From the NCBI GenBank assembly GCA_023375675.1, contig JALQBC010000004.1, forward strand, positions 806,001 through 870,000: DNA of 64,000 nucleotides. Reading direction: 5' to 3'. Positions 56,823-64,000 of the stretch are shown one piece after another. The notes under the pieces were generated by a model. It was not told where the DNA came from and searched no databases. It worked only from the letters and a program-made list of their open reading frames with translations. Source of the DNA: Cytospora piceicola. Lineage: Eukaryota; Ascomycota; Sordariomycetes; Diaporthales; Cytosporaceae. Position 1 is the stretch's first letter. Every line of letters starts with the position of its first letter. The translations under genes were made by a program, and so were the position numbers.

Positions 56823-58475
56823 TCATGTGTTCTGCCTCCCCTTCCCCTTGCCAGGCTCCCTCCTCCTCTCCCAGATCTGCAGATACGACTCGCCCATGCA
56901 GAGCAGCTCCTTCTGGATCTTGTCCACAAACAGGTCCTGGCACACGACCCACTCCCCCCTCGCCTTGTCCAGAAGCTGCACCTTCCACGTCTTCCGCTCC
57001 TCGCCCGTGTCCGCGACGTCCTCCCTCAGGCGCACCGCCTCGTGCACCACGTTGGCCACCAGGTCGTACAGGATCGGCCCGCCGCCCGAGTGGAAGGACG
57101 GGTCGGGCTCGACGTACGGCGCCACGTCGAGGCCGCGTGCGTCGAACGTCACGATCGTCGGGTTCCGCTCCGACACGAACTTGTTCTGGCTGAACCGCTT
57201 GACGTGCATGACCAGATACGGTGGCAGCGGGTGCATGAGGCGGTAGCGCCGCCGGTGCGCGAGGTGCTCCTGCGCCGAGCGCCCGTCGTACTTGGCGAGG
57301 ATGGTCGTGAGCGGCACCTGCGGGATGATGTTGCGCTCCTGCTCGTCCTGGAACAGCGGCGCCGGCGGGAGGTCTAGCGTCAGGAGGAGGAACCGGTTGA
57401 CGTCCACCTTCACCTCTGCCGCCTCCTCGAAGCGCAGCCTGTCGCCCACGTCGGCCTTGGCCGTGATGGCCTGCGACTCGGCTTTTAGCTTTCCCTGGAA
57501 TACCCGCTGGACCATGCTGCTGCCCGGCTTGGTCTTGCTGCCCCCTAGGCCTAGGTGGAGGTTGTTCAGGAACCAGCTGAGGAACTCGACGGGGTCCGAC
57601 TGCGCCGTCAGCGTGAACCTCTTATTCGACCGCAGTGAGATCTCCTGCAGCAGCTCGTGCGGCGAGACGTGGCTCTTGAAGGCGCGCGGGTTCCATATCT
57701 TCCTGAACAGGATGCTCGTCCTCTTGACCAGCTCCGACTTGGACCCCGCAAAGTCCTCGAGCAGGAAGTAGTTGCGCAGCGGCGGCACGTGCGACAGCGC
57801 CTGCACCACCACGTTCAGGTAGTCGTTCTCCTTGATGTTGTTCATGCCCACGTACCCGGGCACGTATTCCTTACCGGCGATCGTGAGGCTTGTCCGCGGC
57901 CTCCTGTCTATCTCGGCCGCGACCTCCTGCTTCGTGTACCGCGGGTCGGACACGTACTTGATGTCGTCCAGGCTCTTGCTCGTGACCTCGTAGCCCTCGG
58001 GCAGCACGTACACCTTCTGCGTCTCCATGTTGATGAAGACGTGGTGGCTGTCCTCGAGCGCGTGGAAGTAGGCGTGGGATTTGGGGCCCCGGCCCTGGAA
58101 GTATTTCCCGCACACGAGGCATGCGTACACGTTGATGTTGGAGAGGGAGATGGAGCACAGCTTCTCGAAGTCGAAGTCGAGCACGTTGCGGTCGATCGTG
58201 TCGAGGTACAGGTCGTCGTAGCCGGCTGTTGGTGCTGATTGCCGGATTGGGGCCTTCTCTTCGGGGACGTCGTCGTCGAAGTCTGATTCTTCTTCCTCCT
58301 CGCCGTGTCCGTTCGCTGTGCCGTTCTTCTGGGGTGTTGCCTCGTCGCGCTCCACCTCGCTGTTCGTGTTCGTGATGGGGCTCTCGCTAGGCTCGCCTAT
58401 TCTCGATCTCTTGGACGCGGGAGAGTCTGCGTTGAGCGCCTCATCAAACGCCTCTGATACGAGTCGCTTCGACAT
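56823..58475 (-). CDS. sad1: U4/U6.U5 tri-snRNP protein Sad1/USP39
   Basis: Splicing factor that helps hold the tri-snRNP together; nuclear. Single exon, 550 residues. After an acidic, disordered start, a zinc-finger UBP domain begins near residue 95: Cys107, Cys119 and Cys122 with the GRGPKSHAYFHALEDSHHVFI histidines split over it. The ubiquitin-hydrolase fold starts at GYVGMNNIKENDYLNVVVQAL. At position 218 aspartate stands where active deubiquitinases have the nucleophilic cysteine, and this loss is normal for the USP39/Sad1 group; a histidine box remnant (LVANVVHEA) is kept. LRSNKRFTLTAQSDPVEFLSWFL is also characteristic. It lies 327 bases downstream of the Utp13 gene on the same strand, so two RNA-processing genes are adjacent. 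Confidence 0.95.
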   Translation of the reverse strand: MSKRLVSEAFDEALNADSPASKRSRIGEPSESPITNTNSEVERDEATPQKNGTANGHGEEEEESDFDDDVPEEKAPIRQSAPTAGYDDLYLDTIDRNVLDFDFEKLCSISLSNINVYACLVCGKYFQGRGPKSHAYFHALEDSHHVFINMETQKVYVLPEGYEVTSKSLDDIKYVSDPRYTKQEVAAEIDRRPRTSLTIAGKEYVPGYVGMNNIKENDYLNVVVQALSHVPPLRNYFLLEDFAGSKSELVKRTSILFRKIWNPRAFKSHVSPHELLQEISLRSNKRFTLTAQSDPVEFLSWFLNNLHLGLGGSKTKPGSSMVQRVFQGKLKAESQAITAKADVGDRLRFEEAAEVKVDVNRFLLLTLDLPPAPLFQDEQERNIIPQVPLTTILAKYDGRSAQEHLAHRRRYRLMHPLPPYLVMHVKRFSQNKFVSERNPTIVTFDARGLDVAPYVEPDPSFHSGGGPILYDLVANVVHEAVRLREDVADTGEERKTWKVQLLDKARGEWVVCQDLFVDKIQKELLCMGESYLQIWERRREPGKGKGRQNT

Positions 58476-58802
58476 GGTGGTTGTGATTATTAGGTCCTTG
58501 CGATCGGGATGGAGGTCGCTGGAGCACGGCTTGCTTTGGAGTTTGTTAAGGTGGTTTGATTGTGTTATTGCGGTCGACGGTTCTGATGGATCGATCGACG
58601 GCGACCCAAAATTCGAGAAGCAAAGGCAAGGTCTGATACATTGACGCCCCCCGCTCTATCGCCACCACCATAGCTCCAGGGGCATAGCTATGGTCTAGAT
58701 TTCTATGTACGTGAGCAAAGTTCATGTTGTCCATTTGAATTGTTATATATTTCCAATTTAGAGTTGGTATCGCTTTTATTCCATCTACTTTCTGAAGGAC
58801 CC
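58476..58802. promoter_or_regulatory. Spacer between utp13 stop and sad1 start
   Basis: 327 bases must hold the end of the utp13 transcript and the sad1 promoter. TTATATATTTCC near 58743 is the only A+T-rich element. Nothing else recognised. Confidence 0.4.
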
Positions 58803-61638
58803 TTATGCAGCAGCATCGAGCATCAGGACATCTGCCTCGCCATTCTGTCCATCCATGGTAGGCGCCAAGTTCTCCATCTCCTGCAACGTGTACTCCACCA
58901 GATAACTCTCATCCACCAGCTCCTCCGTGCGCTTGTAATGCCTCTCAGTGTACACCTTGAGCGCGTTCAGGACCTCCTTCAAGCTCTTTTGCCCCCGAGC
59001 GCCCTTGACAGACAAGTTCGAGAGCTTGGAAGCTGGGTAGCTCCTGACCAGCGCCCACAATATCCGCTGTGAAACGGTGGCAGTCCTGGCGTTGGTGTTC
59101 CAGTCTCGTAGCCTCAGCAGGAGGAGGAAGATCTGCTCGTCCGAAAGCGTGGCAAGGACCTCATCCACCGCTTTGAGACCGCACAGGCTGCCCTCGTCGG
59201 GGGTCTTGCTGTTGACGACGTTGCTGAACAGCTTGAGCAGCCTGCCCGGGTGGTTCAGCTGCAGTGCAAGCGCGATGGCCTCCCTGTATGCGCCGGTATG
59301 CATGTAATTCTCAAGCTCCTGCTCCTGCTCAATCAGCTTGGTGGCCGCCTCGACCGCCGCAGTCTGTGTCTCTGACGATGTGTCCTTCCAGAATGTGACG
59401 GTGGAATCTGCGCTTCCAGATACGATCATGTTCGTCTCGGGATGAACAACCAGCGACCACACGCGATCCTCGTGGTTGTCCAGAGTAGTCTCTGTTTCGC
59501 CGCTGTTGGCATCCCAGACCTTGACGAGGCCATCTCCTGCGGCGCTGGCAAATTGGACGCGCTTGGACTTGTCACCTTCGGAGTGCTGGTTGAGCCATAC
59601 CACCTTCAGAATGCTGTTCGAGTGTCCCTCGAATGTCCTGAGACAGGTGTAGTCGGACAGACTCCAGATCTTGACCGTCTTGTCTCCAGAGCCCGTCAGC
59701 ATCAGGCCCTTGCCTGCCACTGCTCCTTTGTCACCTTGGATGACGGGTGTGTTGGCTGGTGCAAATTTGACAGACCATACACCTCTCTTGTGCCCGCGAA
59801 GGATACCCTGGACTTCACCTTCTGCTGAAGACCAGATCTTGACGGTTTTGTCCTGCGACGCAGATGCAAAGAGCTGTCCCGAGGAGTTGATGTCGAGAGC
59901 GTTGATGTCTTTCTCGTGTGCCTTTCTGGTAAACAGAGCCTTCGCTTTCTTCTGAGCCTGGCGGGGAATCTCCCATTTCTTTATCGTCAGGTCTTGTGAT
60001 CCCGTCATCAGGAACTGAGGTGGGTTGTTGAGGGGGTCCTGGAATGCTGCAGATGACTCCTGAGGGACAGTCTTGGGGAGACTGATAGCACCCAATGATT
60101 CTGCGTGGCCAGTGAATATCGCCCAGCACGTATAGCTGTTGTTCTCCCGGTCCACTCTCCACAGCCGAGCCGTGTTATCCTTGGCTCCAGTTGCGATCCA
60201 GTGCCCGGACCAGTCAACGTCCAGCGTTATCACTATGTCTTCATGGCCTTTGAGAAGAGCAACGTCCTGTCCAAAGTAGTTTCCGGACCCTGTGACACCA
60301 TCTGCTTTCTCTGTTGACTCCGCCACAGATACTAATCGCACGTCTTCCGAGTTCGTGGACAGCACCATCATGGAACGATCCGGTAATACGTATGCGAGGT
60401 CAATGATCTCGTCGTGTGTGCCGGAAATCCTCCTGAGCGGTTCCAAGGGTGCTAGCTCCGGAATTGTAAGCGAGTCCCGCATAGACGGAGTTTGGTAGAG
60501 GACAATGGTATGGTCCATCTGAACGGTGACCAGCAAGTTCTGCTCCGCACAAAGAACAGCCTCGACTATGGAATCTCCCTCAGCCTTGGCGGCCTGCTCT
60601 TCCGTCACCTCGCGGCCAGTATCGGTTTCCCAAAGCCTCACACAGCCGTTAACGCCGGCAGTGTACGACAGCCTGCCGTCCTCGAGAAACCCGACCGCCT
60701 CCATCGTCTCGAAAGTCGGTATAACTTTCCTCGGGGTCCACGATTTCGCATCCCACCAGATCATGGTCTTGTCCCGACTAGCCGTCACCAGCGCATGTTG
60801 CGAGGCAGAATAGTCTATACCCCGAACATCCGAGACATGCGATTCCAGGTCTGCGACCACTGAGCGCTTGTGCAAGTCCCAAACCCTCACCTTTCCGTCC
60901 TGGCTGCCGGAAGCCAGGCGGAATCGTACCGTGGGGTCGTCCTTGTTATCGGTGGCAGCCTCGCTTTTCCGTCGAGCCTTCTTGCCCTTCTTGCTGGTTA
61001 TTGGTTCCGCGTCGAGCCCCCCAGAGGCAATCTCGAAGAATCGGAGCGCTGATACTAGGACGCTGGGTCCTCGGAATGTGTGCGTAACGTATCCACCGAG
61101 TAGGTCCCAGACTTTGATGTTGCCGTCAGCAGCTCCGGTCGCGAGGAGGGTGCCGGTCCGGTCGACTGCGAGGACGACCACAGGCGTCGCGTGTGGCTTC
61201 AGGGTCCGTATCAGGGTCGCCTCAACTGCGTCGTGGTCGTCGGATATCTTCAGGGAGTAGATGCGCATGGATAGGGAGCGAGAGCAGACGACGAGGTGGG
61301 AGGCGGAGGGGGTCACTGTTAGGCCGGGTTAGCCAGACTTAATACGGTCTTCCAAGACAAAAGGGACATACAGGCCAGTGTTGAGATGGTTTCGTCATCC
61401 TATCCGGCAGATATTGTTAGCAACCTGTTCGACCATAAGACGGCGCAAAGGGTGGACGAACCCCTTCTATTTTGGCGTACTGGCGCCCAGTGACCAGGTC
61501 CGTCAACACGGCATCCTCCCCAAGAGTGGTAGCCAGGATCCTGGCGCCATTATCGAGGGCAACAGAGCCACCGGTGAATATTGGCTGGATGACCCTTTCG
61601 GCCTCGAAAGTCGTTTTGAATGGGAGTTTTGTTGTCAT
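58803..61638 (-). CDS. utp13: U3 snoRNP (SSU processome) protein Utp13
   Basis: Nucleolar WD40 protein of the UTP-B complex, needed for early 18S rRNA processing. Exons 61638-61462, 61399-61372 (28 nt) and 61315-58803 give 905 residues; introns are 62 and 56 nt. The join restores GRQYAKIEG-DDETISTLA-LTPSASHLV, a normal blade. The donor after exon 1 is GTTCGT, weaker than consensus. Two seven-bladed propellers are readable (for example GAADGNIKVWDL, ASGSQDGKVRVWDL, ATGAKDNTARLWRV, ASASQDKTVKIWSS, LTGSGDKTVKIWSL, VSGSADSTVTFWKD). A basic insert (KKGKKARRKSE) lies in blade 2. The C-terminal Utp13 helical domain covers about 760-890 with LLKLFSNVV and EQIFLLLLRLRDWNTNARTA. Length is close to human TBL3 (808) and yeast Utp13 (817), somewhat longer. 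Confidence 0.95.
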
Positions 61639-62206
61639 CTCGATTGGCGCATTTGGGTAGAATGTCCTAGGTTCTGAAAAGCGCCTGATGCAAGTGAAGA
61701 CATGCCGCTGAAACTTTTTCTTGCACTGATAAGAATTAAGGTTATCTTAGCGCGCAGGTCTCGGGAACAGGGGTCTCCACCCACCCACACATATGCTGCC
61801 TAGGTAGGTACCTAGGTACCTAGGTAGCTTTTAAGGTTGCCCAGGCAGGTACTCAGTGCCTTCCAGATTTGATCTACAGTAGATTCCAAGATGAAGTTTA
61901 CAGTAAGTCACGAGAACTCTGAGGTTCTGCTCCCACTTGAGATCGAAATTGGTTTCTTACTTTAGTACTTAAGTAACTATACACCCAGCTTGTCATCTTG
62001 GATTTGGTCATCTTTGATGGCCGTGCCCACTCCATCGAGATACGAACGAATATCAACCTTGGACTGGTGTTCAACAAAGTCTATTCAACATAATCACAAG
62101 AGCCTGTTTGCCTTTGCACCTTTTCTGAAACCTTGGCCATTGAAATCACCCTATTCTCGAGTCTTTTCTGTGTGTTCCTCGTCACAGCACTCTCCTCATC
62201 TTGGAC
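61639..62206. other. Divergent intergenic region, utp13 / BTB gene
   Basis: About 570 bases with the palindrome array at 61799-61828, 160 bases upstream of the utp13 start. A short ATGAAGTTTACAGTAAGT at 61891 could be a small first exon with a donor for the BTB gene but I cannot link it by frame. Confidence 0.45.
61799..61828. repeat. Palindrome array CCTAGGTAGGTACCTAGGTACC
   Basis: Three overlapping CCTAGG palindromes in thirty bases, 160 bases upstream of the utp13 start codon. Same family as 211-279, 43602-43648 and 52537-52576. Confidence 0.85.
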
Positions 62207-63097
62207 ATGGACTGTGGTCTGGAAGTACCATCTTTGGAACCACAAGATTCGAGACCACAAGATGCCGATGACACCATTATTACAAGCATTGAATCTACTT
62301 CGAGTGAGAAAGTCATCCAATCCACATATGGACCTTTGTTGTATGTCTGATAGACCTTTTCCTTAAAATAGCGACTTCTGGTACCAGGTCTTAGCTGACA
62401 TTTGATACAGTGCGCCTGCATCAATAGTTTCCATCACAGTCAAAGGCGGGCAGACCTTCCATCCCCACAAAAGCATCCTAACCCAGGACTCTGAATATTT
62501 TGAGAGGGCATTGAATGGTCCATTCACTGAGGGGAAGACCCAGTCAATTGACCTTGACGACATCGAATCCAAACACTTCGGCCTCTACGTCAGCCTTGTC
62601 TACCCGACAACTGTTGCCATGGGCACTGTGTCTCTGACCGATATCTGGACCCTCGAAAACACGAAGAAATGGTTCTGGACTGACCTCCTCCGCCTATGGC
62701 AACTTTCAGATCGCTTTCTCAACAGCAAAATCGAGCCAATTGCCAGAGCTGCGCTTCTTGAACGGTTCGATGAACTGCATGTCCGCAAGCGGCTACGGAG
62801 GTATAAAAAAAACCATGGCCTTTCATCAAGGATTATGTGTCAAACTTGAACTGCGCCTTCAGATTATGCAAAGATGAGAGCCTTCCATTTGAGGCATAAT
62901 TCGTCACAGGGCTTGGCAATTCCTCACCTCAAGTCTCCGCAGAGTGTCTGCCATTGCTGGATGACGACTTCAAGACACAAGTTACGGTAAAGTTCGCCCT
63001 GCGGCATGCAAGCCCCAGAGTCACGGCCAAGAAGAGAATGAGAGATAAGGAGAGAGAGAAGAAAAATCTGGCCAAGAAGCAGAAACAAAATGACTAA
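62207..63097 (+). pseudogene. BTB/POZ-domain protein gene, probably broken
   Basis: Exon 1 (62207-62340) and exon 2 (from 62411) join as TYGPL-FAPASIVSITVKGG, then QTFHPHKSILTQDSEYFERAL and LDDIESKHFGLYVSLVYPT, the core of a fungal BTB protein-interaction domain; LLRLWQLSDRFLN completes it. At an A8 run (62804-62812 or so) the frame is lost: it closes at 62849, whereas a neighbouring frame continues with FIKDYVSNLNCAFRLCKD and, after an in-frame TAA at 62897, runs on to 63097 with a Lys/Arg-rich end (KKRMRDKEREKKNLAKK). So a one-base slip plus a CAA-to-TAA change would explain it. The alternative is a 62-nt intron 62801-62862 giving a 186-residue protein that stops at 62899. I favour a damaged gene. 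Confidence 0.6.
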
Positions 63098-64000
63098 ACC
63101 AGGCCTTTCACATCGGCCTGGTTGCGGGAGGAAAGCGCGCGCTCTCTCATATCACTCAACTCAAGGTTTCGAGTAACCGTTGGCTGTCGTGCCTTCAACG
63201 GTAAGAATGCGCAAAGTTGCGATCTCATACCGGACCATCACTGGTTGTCACCACACACACAGAGAGAGACAAAGAAGGCACTGCAGAGGCTGGCTGTACA
63301 GCCCAGTCGATATGTCCTGCAGGTGACCTTCCCAGTCGCGTATCACGAACGGAGCACAGAGGTACTGGAAGAAGGAAATGGGGCGCTCATGCTCAAGCTT
63401 GACGTGCATAACGGCTGCCTACATGGGTATGGCTTTGACCAAAAATTACTATTTAAAAATAAGTGGTTTCAAGTCTCCTTCCCCTATCTGTCCTGCCGGT
63501 AACGAATCTGAATGACTTTATTGACAGCATGGTTCGTTTCAATTTTGGGGGTTGGGGTATTTGAGCCATTGGAAATTCAGTACCCATATGGAGCTGCTTC
63601 TGGCGGCTCTATTTCCAACGACGTTGGTACGATTTCATTAACCGAGCTACAGCATATTTCCAGACGCGACTTTCCAGCAACATGATACCGGACGCGCCCT
63701 TGTGTCACGACGAGGGATAACTCCTCTTTTCGATGTGACAAGGCCACGAGTATAGTGCGACGGTAAAGTAGGCTTTCCATCGCCATTCTTGACCTGGACT
63801 GACCTGGCAAATGTCGTAGGCACGCACGAGCGTAGCGCAAATTTTGAACAACTCAATCCTTGCGATATTCTGCCCTGGACAGGACATGTAACCGAGTCCA
63901 AACTGTGTTTCTCATGCTTAGTGTTTGACCTATATAATACACAGTGAGGCGCTTGGTTCCAGTACTTCTCAAGGGCTGATGACTTCTCGCCTTCCAGCCA
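63098..64000. other. Right edge, no supported gene
   Basis: About 900 bases. A 126-codon frame (63122-63502) begins without a normal ATG and shows no domain; a minus-strand frame near 63577-63840 likewise. A gene beginning past the window edge cannot be judged. Confidence 0.45.

Noticed and set aside
1..64000. tRNA, 5S rRNA, snRNA genes, CRISPR arrays and transposon proteins
   Set aside because: I scanned for tRNA T-arm and box patterns, U6 and 5S signatures, reverse transcriptase or transposase motifs and spaced direct repeats, and found none that held up by eye; a covariance-model search would be decisive.

Overview
The window is nuclear DNA of a filamentous ascomycete (Pezizomycotina, most likely Sordariomycetes). 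The evidence is short GT-AG introns (mostly 60-160 nt) that splice into complete proteins, fungus-specific families (KRE2/MNT1 mannosyltransferase, Zn2Cys6 regulator, DHA1 and DHA2 drug-type transporters, a class of cellulase known from moulds), high-GC third positions in long exons, and the palindromic TACCTAGGTA/AGGTAGGTA motif scattered through the spacers. I find eighteen loci: sixteen intact-looking protein genes and two that look damaged.

Layout. 1-7.2 kb: no gene I can support; simple repeats crowd 5.5-7.2 kb. 7.2-11.3 kb: a glutathione peroxidase (-) and a Tda3-like FAD oxidoreductase (+), divergent. 12.1-16.9 kb: a divergent pair of a DapA-family aldolase (-) and a Gfo/Idh/MocA reductase (+), the arrangement known for gaaC/lga1 and gaaA/gar2 of D-galacturonate breakdown. 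17.0-25.4 kb: a GH45 endoglucanase of the EGV type (-), a DHA1 transporter (-) and, head to head with it, a DHA2/Vba-type transporter (+). 26.0-27.2 kb: a frameshifted gene of unknown function. 27.2-37.8 kb: a 10.6 kb stretch with no gene I can support. 37.8-61.6 kb: a dense block of mostly conserved genes: Zn2Cys6 regulator, MORG1/WDR83, a cytochrome P450, a KRE2-family mannosyltransferase, a gamma-tubulin complex subunit, cytosolic methionyl-tRNA synthetase, a 4EHP-type eIF4E, the splicing factor Sad1/USP39 and the U3 snoRNP protein Utp13. 62.2-63.1 kb: a BTB/POZ gene that seems broken.

The left half reads as plant-cell-wall use and transport (cellulase, galacturonate catabolism, two exporters, antioxidant peroxidase), loosely spaced with multi-kilobase gaps. 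The right half is core gene expression, cytoskeleton and glycosylation, tightly packed. I found no transposase, reverse transcriptase, CRISPR array, rRNA or tRNA gene by eye. No wholly new multi-gene system is evident. The most worthwhile leads are the galacturonate pair, the promoter-proximal palindromes, the C-terminal zinc-cluster regulator with its conserved upstream block, the two damaged genes and the large gene desert.
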